From contig JALQCY010000003.1 in assembly GCA_023241745.1 (NCBI GenBank), positions 62,001-126,000 of the forward strand: a stretch of 64,000 nt of DNA, in the 5' to 3' direction. This stretch comes from Isoptericola peretonis. Its GTDB lineage: Bacteria > Actinomycetota > Actinomycetes > Actinomycetales > Cellulomonadaceae. The notes under the pieces were generated by a model. The model was not told where the DNA came from and made no database searches. It saw only the letters and a program-made list of their open reading frames with translations. A program made the translations under genes and the position numbers. Shown one piece after another: positions 50,276-58,490 of this stretch (its first letter is position 1; each line of letters opens with the position of its first letter).

Positions 50276-52081
50276 ATGAACTCGTTCTCCCCCGTGCCAC
50301 GCCGATCGCGCGGCCATGTCGCGTCCACGGTCACCGCCGTCGCGGCCCTGGCCCTCTCGGCCCTAATCGCGCTCGTGGTGCTCGTCCTGCTCGACGGCAG
50401 GGTGGCCGACGGCGCCACCCGCCTCGACGCCGGCGCGACCGCCGTCCGTGACGGCGCCGCCGACCTGTCCGACGGCAGCGGCCGCCTCGCCGACGGCGCG
50501 GGCGCCCTGTCCGAGGGCGCCACCGATCTCTCCGACGGCACCGCCCGCCTCGTCGAGGGCACCGGCGACCTCACCGCCGGCACCACCGAGCTCACGACCG
50601 GGGCCACCGAGCTGTCGGAGGGCCTCAACGACCGCCTGAGCCCCGGCGCGACCCGCGCCTCCGCCGGCATCGTCGACCTGCACGACGGCACCGTCCTGCT
50701 CCGCGCCGGCAGCGCCGAGCTCGCCGACGGCACGACCCAGCTGCACGACGGCAGCACGACCCTCGCCGCCGGGGCGGGCGACGTCGCCGACGGCGCGGGC
50801 AAGGTCGCAGCCGGGAGCGTGTCGCTCGCGGAGGGTGCCTCCTCGCTCTCCGAGGGCAACCGCGCGGTTGCTGACGGGGCGGGCGCCCTCGTCGAGGGCA
50901 CCGGCCGACTGGTCGACGGTGCCAACGACCTCTCGAGCGGCGTCACGCAGCTGTCCGCCGGGCTGGACTCCTTGGTCGCCTCCGGAGGCAAGTTGGCCAC
51001 CGGCGCGGGCGCGGCCGCCGACGGCGCAGCGCAGGTCGCGCAGGGGACGGAGGATGCGTCGGCCGGCGCCCGCGAGCTCGCCACAGGTCTGGAGGGCCTG
51101 GCCAAGGGCGCCGACCAGGTCGCCGGAGGCACGAAGGGCCTCGCCACGGCGCTCACCGGGCTGGCCGCGGGAACCGAGGATCCGGCCCTGGCCGCGCAGC
51201 TCAAGGCGCTCGCGGGCCAGGCTGGCCAGGTCGCCGACGCCGCGTCCCAGGTCGCCGGTGGAACCACGGCGAGCCGCGACGGTGCACGCAAGCTCGTCAC
51301 AGGCTTCGCCGGCACCGACGACACGATGGGGCTCGTCGACGCGGCGAAGTCGCTCAAGGCCGGCACTTCGCAGGTGAGCACCGGAATCGGCGCCGTCATC
51401 GATGGTGGGACGACTCTTCAGGCCGGCGCGCACGACGCCGCCCATGGTGCGGCCAAGGTCGCTGCAGGTGCCACCGCGGCCGACACCGGAGCGCGGTCGC
51501 TCGCAGGCGGGGCCGAGACTCTCGCCACCGGAGCGGACCAGGTGGCGTCCGGCGCGTCGGAGCTCGCCGGCAAGACTCCGGCGCTCGCGGCGGGCGCCGA
51601 GACCGTGGCGGCGGGCAACAGCACGCTCTCCACCAAGCTCGGCGACGCGGAGGCGGGGGCGTGGCGTCTCACGACCAAGCTCGGCGACGCGGAGGTGGGC
51701 GCCCAGAAGCTGGTGGTCGGCCTGGACGAGCTGGCGACCGGAGCCACCGACGCGGCGGCGGGTGCCGAGCGGCTGCGTGCCGGCAGCGTGCGCCTCGACG
51801 ACGGGGCGTCCGAGCTGGCGGAGGGCTCCGGCGACCTCGCCGCGGGCGCGGGCCGGCTGCTCACGGGTGCCACGCAGGTGTCCGACGGCAGCGCGGACCT
51901 GGCCGCCGGGTCCGAGGAGCTCGCCGCCGGGACGGTCGAGCTCGCGGACGGCACCACCACGCTGCGCACCGAGATGGAGTCCAGCGCGGCCGACCCGGCG
52001 GCTCTGGCGGGCGGGCTGCTGCTGGCCCTCGGGCTCCTGGGCGGCGTGGCGGCCCTGGTGATGCACCTGCGCCGGCGGTAG
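50276..52081 (+). CDS. YhgE/Pip-like repeat protein with terminal membrane segments (601 aa)
   Basis: One membrane segment near the start (ALALSALIALVVLVLL) and one near the end (ALAGGLLLALGLLGGVAALV) frame about 530 residues of 11-12-residue repeats of the pattern GAxxLxDGxxxLxxG (for example LADGAGALSEGATDLSDGTA). These repeats occur in YhgE/phage-infection-protein-like proteins, but the flanking ABC-2-like membrane domain of true YhgE/Pip is absent. The repeat tract is probably a long extracytoplasmic helical rod. The ATG follows GAGG; an upstream in-frame GTG (50228) is possible. The function is unknown. Confidence 0.75.
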   Translation: MNSFSPVPRRSRGHVASTVTAVAALALSALIALVVLVLLDGRVADGATRLDAGATAVRDGAADLSDGSGRLADGAGALSEGATDLSDGTARLVEGTGDLTAGTTELTTGATELSEGLNDRLSPGATRASAGIVDLHDGTVLLRAGSAELADGTTQLHDGSTTLAAGAGDVADGAGKVAAGSVSLAEGASSLSEGNRAVADGAGALVEGTGRLVDGANDLSSGVTQLSAGLDSLVASGGKLATGAGAAADGAAQVAQGTEDASAGARELATGLEGLAKGADQVAGGTKGLATALTGLAAGTEDPALAAQLKALAGQAGQVADAASQVAGGTTASRDGARKLVTGFAGTDDTMGLVDAAKSLKAGTSQVSTGIGAVIDGGTTLQAGAHDAAHGAAKVAAGATAADTGARSLAGGAETLATGADQVASGASELAGKTPALAAGAETVAAGNSTLSTKLGDAEAGAWRLTTKLGDAEVGAQKLVVGLDELATGATDAAAGAERLRAGSVRLDDGASELAEGSGDLAAGAGRLLTGATQVSDGSADLAAGSEELAAGTVELADGTTTLRTEMESSAADPAALAGGLLLALGLLGGVAALVMHLRRR

Positions 52082-52097
52082 CCGACGGCTCGTCACC

Positions 52098-52155
52098 GAG
52101 CACGAACGGACGGCCTGGTTCGATCACTCGAACCAGGCCGTCCGTCGTCGTGCTC
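52098..52155. terminator. Long hairpin between convergent genes
   Basis: A perfect 18-bp stem (52106-52123 with 52128-52145, loop TCAC), extended after a 2-nt bulge by GAGCACGA (52098-52105) pairing with TCGTGCTC (52148-52155). It separates the YhgE-like gene from the convergent nucleotidase gene and can act in both directions. Confidence 0.8.
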
Positions 52156-52162
52156 GGCGGGA

Positions 52163-54493
52163 TCAGCTCCAGCTGCCGAAGACGACCTCCCACAGGCTCT
52201 TCACCCGGATGGTGGTGGTCGTCGTGGCCGCCTCGGTGGTGTCGTCGCCCGAGTAGCGCAGCTCCACCTCGACGGTGCCCGGCGCGAACGGGCCGACGCG
52301 CAGGCGGGCGTCGCCCCGCTCGTCCAGCGCGTCGGTGTCCGCCACCCGGCCCTTGACCGTCGCGGTGACCTTGCCGGTGGGCGTGCCGTCCGGCGTCTCG
52401 ACCGCCACGTCGATGCGGGGCCGCTGCAGCCACGCGACCACCGTCTCCGGTGCGTCGACCGTGAGGGTGGGCGTGGCCTTGGCCGGCTCGGTCACCACGA
52501 TGGGCACCGTCACCTCGGTGCCGGTCGCGGCGCCGGACAGCGTGAGGGCCGCCTCCCCGGCGGGGACGTCGTCCGGCAGGGTGACCTGGACGGACGCCGT
52601 GCCGATCCTGTCGTCCGGGTCAGTGCCGGCCGTGGTGGTCACGGGCGCGGTGCCGAGCACCCGGTCGCCGAGCGAGACGGTCAGCTCGGGGTCGGTGACG
52701 TCGCCGGGCGCCGACATCGACCAGGACGAGACGTCGAACGCCACGGTCGCGCCCGGCTCGTACGCCTCGGGGGCGTCGGCCGGGAACGAGACGCCCACGG
52801 CGCGCTGGCTCGCGTCCACGGCCAGCGGCTCGTCGGCCGTGTGCGCGGCCATGTAGTCGACGAACGCCGTGAGATCGACCTTGCCGGTGTCGCGGGCGTT
52901 CGAGCCGTCCGCGAAGGCGCGGAAGTTGTCGCCGCCGGCGGCGAGGAACGAGTTCACGGTGACGGAGTACGACGCGGCCTGGTCGATCGGCTCGCCGTCC
53001 AGCCACATGCCGGTGATGCGGTCCCCCTCGGGCCGGGTCGCGTCGAACGTGGACGAGAAGCCCGCGGAGGCCCCCAGGCGCAGGAACGGCCGCGTCGGCA
53101 CGTTGCCGTCCTTGTCGCGCTGCCACTGCTGCTCGAGCACGGCCTTGATCTGCTCACCCGTGAGGTCCATGTTGACGAGGGTGTTGGCGAACGGCTGCAC
53201 CGCCGCCGCCTGCTTGTAGGTGAGAGTGCGCGGGAACGCGCCGGTGCCGGAGCCCACCATCTCGGCGCGCAGGCCGCCGGGGTTCATGAAGGCGATCTGC
53301 GCCGCGCCGGACTCGGGGGCCTCGGTGGCCCAGCGCTGCACCTCCGCGACCAGGTTGCCGAGCGTGGACTCGCCGCCGCGGTTCTCCGACCCGGACGCGA
53401 GCCTGGCGCGCTGGAAGGCCCCGCCGATCTCGCCCAGCGGCTCGGCGCCGAGCTCCTCGGCGTCGGCCACGGCGTCGGCCACGAGGTTCGCGACGTCGGC
53501 GTCGGCGGGGTACGCGCCGGCGAGCGGCAGGACGGCCGTCTCGACCCCGGCCACCTCGCCCGTCGCCGGGTCCACCGACCAGACCAGCTGGTTGAGGTTG
53601 TAGCCGTACTGGCCCGCGGAGACGACGGGGCGCTCCGTCACGGCCTCGCCGGCCCACTCCTCGACCGGGAACGCGCAGTCGTACGCGAGGTGCGTGTGCC
53701 CGGAGACGATGGCGTCCACGTCGGCGCTCACGTCGTTCACGATGCTCGTGAAGGCGTTGTCCGCCGTCGGCATCGCGGCGCACTCGGTGGACTCGGCCCC
53801 CTCGTGCACCAGCAGCACGACGACGTCGGCGCCCTCGGCCTTGAGCGCCGCGGCCTCCTCGTTCGTCGTCTCGACGATGCCGCGCACCTCGACGTCGGCG
53901 ATCCCGGCCGGGCTGACGAGCGCCTCGAGCTCCTCCGTCACGCCACCGACGAACCCGACCTGCACGTCGCCGAAGTCCTTGAGCCACGACGCGGGGACGG
54001 CGTCCTCGCCGGTGGCCCGCATCTTGAGGTTCGCCGCGACGTACTGCCACTGTGCGCCGCCGTACGGGTTCGTCTCGGCGTCGAACGGCGCCAGGACGCG
54101 GTTCATCAGGTCGTCGTAGCCCTGGTCGAGCTCGTGGTTGCCGACCGCCGACACGTCGAGGCCCGCGGCGTTGAGGGCGTCGATCGTGGGCTTGTCCTGC
54201 TGGATGAACGACTCGAACGTCGAGGCGCCGATGAGGTCGCCCGCGGCGGCGAACACCGTGTTCGGGTTCTCGCCGCGCAGCTGCTGCACGGCGCCGGCCA
54301 GCACCGCGGCGCCGGCCTCGCTGCCGTTCGCCTGGATGCGGCCGTGGAAGTCGTTGGTGGCGAGGACCTGGACCTCGACGGGGTCCGCGGCGTGCGCCGG
54401 CGCGGCGCCGACGGCCGTGGCCCCCGTGACCGCGAGGGCGAGGCTCAGCGCCCCCGCGGTCCGTCGTCTGAGGGTGGGACGAGCGATGGACAT
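52163..54493 (-). CDS. Secreted 5'-nucleotidase / 2',3'-cyclic phosphodiesterase family (776 aa)
   Basis: Signal peptide cleaved near residue 35 (PAHA-AD). The metallophosphatase domain has ATNDFHGR (Asp48, His50), AAGDLIGAST, VGNHELDQGYD and DAIVSGHTHLAYDC. The 5'-nucleotidase C domain has GNLVAEVQRW, AFMNPGGLRAEM and SFLAAGGDNFRAF. The last 200 residues are two Ig-like domains, probably for cell-wall or substrate contact; no LPXTG sorting signal is seen. It releases phosphate and nucleosides from extracellular nucleotides. The ATG follows GGGAG. Confidence 0.93.
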   Translation of the reverse strand: MSIARPTLRRRTAGALSLALAVTGATAVGAAPAHAADPVEVQVLATNDFHGRIQANGSEAGAAVLAGAVQQLRGENPNTVFAAAGDLIGASTFESFIQQDKPTIDALNAAGLDVSAVGNHELDQGYDDLMNRVLAPFDAETNPYGGAQWQYVAANLKMRATGEDAVPASWLKDFGDVQVGFVGGVTEELEALVSPAGIADVEVRGIVETTNEEAAALKAEGADVVVLLVHEGAESTECAAMPTADNAFTSIVNDVSADVDAIVSGHTHLAYDCAFPVEEWAGEAVTERPVVSAGQYGYNLNQLVWSVDPATGEVAGVETAVLPLAGAYPADADVANLVADAVADAEELGAEPLGEIGGAFQRARLASGSENRGGESTLGNLVAEVQRWATEAPESGAAQIAFMNPGGLRAEMVGSGTGAFPRTLTYKQAAAVQPFANTLVNMDLTGEQIKAVLEQQWQRDKDGNVPTRPFLRLGASAGFSSTFDATRPEGDRITGMWLDGEPIDQAASYSVTVNSFLAAGGDNFRAFADGSNARDTGKVDLTAFVDYMAAHTADEPLAVDASQRAVGVSFPADAPEAYEPGATVAFDVSSWSMSAPGDVTDPELTVSLGDRVLGTAPVTTTAGTDPDDRIGTASVQVTLPDDVPAGEAALTLSGAATGTEVTVPIVVTEPAKATPTLTVDAPETVVAWLQRPRIDVAVETPDGTPTGKVTATVKGRVADTDALDERGDARLRVGPFAPGTVEVELRYSGDDTTEAATTTTTIRVKSLWEVVFGSWS

Positions 54494-54633
54494 GTGCGCT
54501 CCCGAGGATGCGATGGGTGTGACCGCCGCCACCGTAGCGGCGGTCACCGACCTCGGCGTGTCCGCGCGGATAACGATCCGGGAAACCTCCGCGCCGGCGG
54601 TCCTCGGGTAGGGCCCGGGCCCGAGGGCGCGGG

Positions 54634-55005
54634 TCAGTCCACGGGGACGGGGGCGGACGCCTCCACCGGCCGCTCGGCCAGGTGACCGGTCCGGCGCAGC
54701 CACCACTCGGCGAGCAGCGTCGTCAGCGGCGGGACGGCGGCCGCGAGCGCCACGAGCGTGCGGAACCAGCCCCAGCGCAGCTTCACCGCCACGACCAGGG
54801 CGACCACCACGTACGCGACGAACGCGGCGCCGTGCAGCCGGCCGAACAGCCAGACCCCGGCCTCCGTCGTCTCCGTGACGTACTTGAGGAACATGCCCAC
54901 GAGCAGGCCCGCCCAGGTGAACGCCTCGATCACGGCGACGACGGCGAAGGCGCGGCCCGCGCCGGACAGCGGCGGGCGGGCGGGCGGCGGGGGCGTGGCG
55001 GGCAT
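54634..55005 (-). CDS. DUF3817 membrane protein (123 aa)
   Basis: Three to four membrane segments: FAVVAVIEAFTWAGLLVGMF, then FGRLHGAAFVAYVVVALVVA with the conserved Gly-Arg-Leu-His-Gly of DUF3817, then TLVALAAAVPPLTTLLAEWW. A Pro-rich N-terminus precedes them. The ATG at 55005 has AGAGG 6 nt upstream. Small integral membrane proteins of this family are common in actinobacteria without known function. It is not coupled to its neighbours. Confidence 0.88.
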   Translation of the reverse strand: MPATPPPPARPPLSGAGRAFAVVAVIEAFTWAGLLVGMFLKYVTETTEAGVWLFGRLHGAAFVAYVVVALVVAVKLRWGWFRTLVALAAAVPPLTTLLAEWWLRRTGHLAERPVEASAPVPVD

Positions 55006-55110
55006 GGCTGACCTCTCGTCGGGCGGGCGGTGCGCCCAGTCTGGCCGATCAGCGCCGCGGTTCGGGACGAGAACGGCGCCTCGAGCTGCCGGATTGATCA
55101 CGAGCTGGCG

Positions 55111-55677
55111 TCATGATCCGCCGTCGGCGAGCGGGCCCAGCGCCGTGCGCCGGCCGGTACCGGCGAGCGCCGCCGCGAGCGCCGGCTCGTCGAGCGCCTC
55201 GACGAGCCGCTTCTCCTCGTACCGGAAGTGCGTCTCCATGACGGCGTCGATGCCGTCGAGGTGACGCTCGAGCGTGGCCGCGTCGGCGCCGGCGTCGACC
55301 GCGCTGGCGAGCCCGGCGAGCAGGTGGTCGAGCATCGTGTGGTCGCGCTGCAGCTCGGCGACGACGCCGGCGAGGTCCGGGCGCAGCTGCAGCAGGGCGG
55401 TGAAGACCGTGCCGTCCTCGCCACGGTGGTGGCCCTCCAGCGCCTGGCAGAAGCCGTGGCAGTAGAGGCCGAGCGCGCGGCGCGGGTCGGCGGCCCCGGG
55501 CGCCGCGACGTCGTCGTCGACGGCCTCCCGCGCGACCTCGAGCGCGTCCCGCAGGCGGGCGTGGACGGAGCGCAGCTCCTGGCCCCACGCGACGAGCCGG
55601 GCGGCGTCGGTGGGCTGTGCGCGGGCGGTGGAGTCGGTGGTGGCGGGAACGGTGGTCTGTCGGTGCGGGTGGGTCAC
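55111..55677 (-). CDS. Hemerythrin-domain protein (188 aa)
   Basis: A four-helix bundle with His/Glu positions of a di-iron hemerythrin-like site: ELRSVHARLRDAL, GFCQALEGHHRGEDGTVFTA, ELQRDHTMLDHLLAGL and METHFRYEEKRLVEAL. Such proteins bind O2 or sense or scavenge reactive oxygen or nitrogen species. GTG 55677 is taken as start; an upstream in-frame GTG (55734) would add 19 residues without family similarity. TACGCT lies 10 nt before 55677. Confidence 0.87.
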   Translation of the reverse strand: MTHPHRQTTVPATTDSTARAQPTDAARLVAWGQELRSVHARLRDALEVAREAVDDDVAAPGAADPRRALGLYCHGFCQALEGHHRGEDGTVFTALLQLRPDLAGVVAELQRDHTMLDHLLAGLASAVDAGADAATLERHLDGIDAVMETHFRYEEKRLVEALDEPALAAALAGTGRRTALGPLADGGS

Positions 55678-55832
55678 GATGCGGGCGAGCGTAGCGCGGC
55701 ACGTCGCCGCGCGACCGGCGAGGGCGCTGGTCACGGGCTCGACGCCCCCCGGCCACCTGCCGTCCGCCGAGCGGTCACCTGCTCCCGATGGGATGGTCGG
55801 GCAACGAACCGGCTCATCCTCTGGAGGACGAC

Positions 55833-56792
55833 ATGGACCACCGCAGCTCCGACGCCGGCATCACCCGACGCGGCGCCCTGACCGCTGCCGGGGCGCTCGG
55901 CGCCCTGGGGGTCGCGGGCGCGCTCGCTGCCCCGGGTGCCGCCGCGGCCACGACCGCACCTCGGCCGGGCAAGGGCGCGCTGATCGGCCCCGCCCGGGGA
56001 TCCACCCTGCACGCCATGAGCTTCAACATCCGCCTGGACCGCGAGGACGCCACGCACCCGGGCGAGCCGGACCACTGGCCCGACCGGGCACCGCTCGTCA
56101 CCGCGTTCCTCGCCCTCGAGCAGCCCACGGTCCTCGGGGTGCAGGAGGCGGAGTTCCAGCAGCTCGTCGCCGTCGAGGCCGGCCTCGGCAAGCACTACCG
56201 GTCCGTGGGCTACGGCCGGTCGGGCGGCGCGGACGGCGAGTACTCCGCCATCTTCTACGACGCGCGCCGCCTCACGCTGCTGTGGTGGGACCAGTTCTGG
56301 CTGTCCGACACCCCGGACGTCATCGGGTCGGCCACGTGGGGCAACTCGGTGACGCGCATCGTCACGTGGGCCCGCTTCCGCGACGAGCGCACGGGCGCCG
56401 AGTTCGTGCAGGTCAACTCCCACTTCGACCACCAGTCGGAGAACGCCCGCGTGCGCAGCGCCGAGGTGGTGCGCGACCTCGTGGCCGGCTTCGGGGTCCC
56501 CGTCGTCTTCACCGCCGACTGCAACGCGGCCGCGGAGCGGTCCGCACCGTACGACGTCCTCGTCACCGGCGGCGGGCTGCTCGACACGTGGGTGTCCGCG
56601 GACCGGCAGCTCACCCCCGACGTCGGCACGTTCCCGAACTACGGCGCCCCCGTGCCGGGCGGGGACCGCATCGACTGGGTCCTCGCCACCGGCGGGACCG
56701 AGGTGCTCGCCTCGACGATCAACACCTGGACGAAGGACGGCCGGTGGCCGAGCGACCACACCCCTGTCCAGGCGCTGCTGCGCCTGGGGTGA
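55833..56792 (+). CDS. Tat-exported endonuclease/exonuclease/phosphatase family protein (319 aa)
   Basis: The Tat signal has ITRRGALTAAGALGALGVAG and an Ala-rich cleavage region near residue 40. EEP-fold blocks follow: MSFNIRLD (Asn), LGVQEAEFQQL (metal Glu), NSHFDHQSENARVRSA (catalytic His), TADCNAAAE (Asp, Asn), RIDWVLATG and the final His in WPSDHTPVQALL. The family includes nucleases, sphingomyelinases and inositol phosphatases; the substrate is not clear. The ATG follows GGAGG with a 5-nt spacer. Tat export suggests folding with metal before secretion. Confidence 0.92.
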   Translation: MDHRSSDAGITRRGALTAAGALGALGVAGALAAPGAAAATTAPRPGKGALIGPARGSTLHAMSFNIRLDREDATHPGEPDHWPDRAPLVTAFLALEQPTVLGVQEAEFQQLVAVEAGLGKHYRSVGYGRSGGADGEYSAIFYDARRLTLLWWDQFWLSDTPDVIGSATWGNSVTRIVTWARFRDERTGAEFVQVNSHFDHQSENARVRSAEVVRDLVAGFGVPVVFTADCNAAAERSAPYDVLVTGGGLLDTWVSADRQLTPDVGTFPNYGAPVPGGDRIDWVLATGGTEVLASTINTWTKDGRWPSDHTPVQALLRLG

Positions 56793-56835
56793 CGCTCGCC
56801 GATGAGTCCGGCCGCCCGCCGGGGTCGACCCGTCC

Positions 56836-57744
56836 ATGACGAGACTCGTGCCTCGCGGCATCGGCCCCGCCGACGGTGACGCCCTCGGCCCCGAGCGGTT
56901 CGCCGGGGACGGCGACCTGCGGCTCTGCTACCAGGCCGTCGGCGACCCCGCCGACCCGACCATCCTGCTGGTCGGCGGCGTCGGGTCGTCGATGGACTGG
57001 TGGCCGGCCGACCTGTGCGCCGCCCTCGCCGCGCCGGGAAGGCACGCGGTGCGCTACGACCACCGGGACACCGGCCGGTCCACCACGTGTCCGCCCGGCG
57101 CGCCGGACTACACCGGTCGGGACGTCACCGAGGACGGGCTGCGGGTGCTCGACGCCCTCGGCGTGGAGCGCGCGCACCTGGTCGGGCTGTCGATGGGTGG
57201 CGCCATCGTGCAGGAGCTCGCGCTCGAGCACCCCGAACGCGTCGCGTCGGCCACCCTGATGTCGACGACCCGGGCCTTCTCGGGCCCGGACGACGCCGCG
57301 CTGCCGCCGTCGGCCCCCGAGCTCGCCGGGCTGTGGGACGGCCCCGCGCCCGACCCGGGCGACACCGCCGCGCTGATCGAGGCCGCCGTCGCGGAGGACC
57401 GGGCGCTCACCGGCCGCGGTGACTTCGACGAGGCGCGCACCCGCGCCCTCGCGAGCCGCGCCGTCGAGCGCTCGATCGACCCGACCGCCGGGACCAACCA
57501 CTTCGCCGCCGAACCCGGCGAGCCGTTCGTCGGCACCCTCGCGGACCTCCGCGTGCCGACCCTCGTCGTGCACGGCACCGAGGACCCGCTGTTCCCCGGC
57601 CACGGCGAGGCGCTGGCGGCGGCGATCCCCGGGGCGAGGCTGCTCCTCCTCGAGCGCACCGGTCACCAGGTGCCGCCGCCGTCGTCGTGGGACGTCCTGC
57701 TCCCGGCGCTCCTCGAGCACACGACCGAGCACACCCTCGGGTAG
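56836..57744 (+). CDS. Alpha/beta hydrolase (302 aa)
   Basis: Alpha/beta-hydrolase fold with oxyanion region LLVGGVGSSMDWWP, RYDHRDTGRSTT, nucleophile Ser in VGLSMGGAIVQELA, acid in VHGTEDPLFPGHGE and catalytic His in LLLERTGHQVPPPS. The length and the HRDTGRST block match the actinobacterial esterase/epoxide-hydrolase-like group that includes anthracycline esterase homologues. Upstream signals for the ATG at 56836 are weak, so the start is less certain. The natural substrate is unknown. Confidence 0.9.
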   Translation: MTRLVPRGIGPADGDALGPERFAGDGDLRLCYQAVGDPADPTILLVGGVGSSMDWWPADLCAALAAPGRHAVRYDHRDTGRSTTCPPGAPDYTGRDVTEDGLRVLDALGVERAHLVGLSMGGAIVQELALEHPERVASATLMSTTRAFSGPDDAALPPSAPELAGLWDGPAPDPGDTAALIEAAVAEDRALTGRGDFDEARTRALASRAVERSIDPTAGTNHFAAEPGEPFVGTLADLRVPTLVVHGTEDPLFPGHGEALAAAIPGARLLLLERTGHQVPPPSSWDVLLPALLEHTTEHTLG

Positions 57745-57750
57745 CGGGGC

Positions 57751-57756
57751 GAGGAT
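57751..57756 (+). promoter_or_regulatory. -10-like box before the MBL gene
   Basis: GAGGAT, 6 nt before ATG 57763. It fits the leaderless spacing but lacks the first T of the consensus. Confidence 0.35.
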
Positions 57757-57762
57757 GGCGAC

Positions 57763-58422
57763 ATGTCCATCACTCTCACCACCTGGGGTCACGCCGGAGT
57801 CCGCCTGGAGCGGGACGGCCGGGCGCTCGCCATCGACCCCGGCACGTTCACCGATCCGCGCATGCTCGACGGCGCCCACGCCGTCCTCGTCACGCACGAG
57901 CACCCCGACCACGTGGATCCGCCGCGCGTCGCGGGCGTCCTGGGGGCCGTGCCGGAGCTCGAGCTGTGGGCCCCCGCGCCCGTCGTCGAGCAACTCGTGG
58001 CGGCGGGTGCGCCCGCCGACCGCCTGCACGCCGTCGACGGCGGGGACACCTTCACGGCGGGGGGCTTCGCCGTGCAGGCGCTCGGTCACGTGCACGCGAC
58101 CATCCACCCGGACATGCCGCCGCCGGCCAACGTCGCGTACCTCGTCGACGGCGCCGTGCTGCACCCGGGCGACTCGTTCACCCCCGTCCCCGAGGGGACG
58201 GCCGTCGACGTGCTGGCGCTCCCCGTCGGCGGGCCGTGGCTCAAGGTCGCCGAGGCGGTGGACTACGTGCGGCAGGTGGCGCCGCGCGTGGCCGTCCCGA
58301 TCCACGACGCCGTCCTGAGCGACGCCGGCCGGGCGTCCGCCGATCGCATCATCCGCGGCCTCGGCCGCGTGGAGTACCGCCGGCTCGCTCCGGGCGAGGC
58401 CCTCGAGGTCCCGGTCCCCTGA
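57763..58422 (+). CDS. UlaG-like MBL-fold hydrolase (219 aa)
   Basis: Metallo-beta-lactamase fold of the UlaG/YtnP-like group: TWGHAGVRLE near the start, LVTHEHPDHVDPPRV (HxHxDH), GHVHATIHPDM, AVLHPGDSFTPVPEG (metal Asp) and the final His in VPIHDAVLSDAG. The complete metal set suggests an active hydrolase, perhaps acting on a lactone or phosphodiester. The stop codon lies inside the left arm of the long hairpin at 58419-58490. Confidence 0.9.
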   Translation: MSITLTTWGHAGVRLERDGRALAIDPGTFTDPRMLDGAHAVLVTHEHPDHVDPPRVAGVLGAVPELELWAPAPVVEQLVAAGAPADRLHAVDGGDTFTAGGFAVQALGHVHATIHPDMPPPANVAYLVDGAVLHPGDSFTPVPEGTAVDVLALPVGGPWLKVAEAVDYVRQVAPRVAVPIHDAVLSDAGRASADRIIRGLGRVEYRRLAPGEALEVPVP

Positions 58423-58490
58423 CCTTCGAGCACGCGATCTGTCGCGCCATCAGCGTCGATGACGCGACAGATCGCGTGCTCGAAGGTCAG
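58419..58490. terminator. 72-bp palindromic hairpin holding both convergent stop codons
   Basis: Perfect 28-bp arms (58419-58446 and 58463-58490) with a 16-nt loop that itself can pair CATC with GATG. The TGA stops of the MBL gene (58420-58422) and of the convergent GNAT gene (58487-58489) lie in the outermost bases. It is far longer and more exact than needed for termination, so a repeat family or binding site is also possible. Confidence 0.75.

Noticed and set aside
50276..52081. Calling the repeat protein a full phage infection protein (Pip/YhgE)
   Set aside because: The repeats match, but the ABC-2-like multi-pass membrane domain is absent; only two single membrane segments occur.
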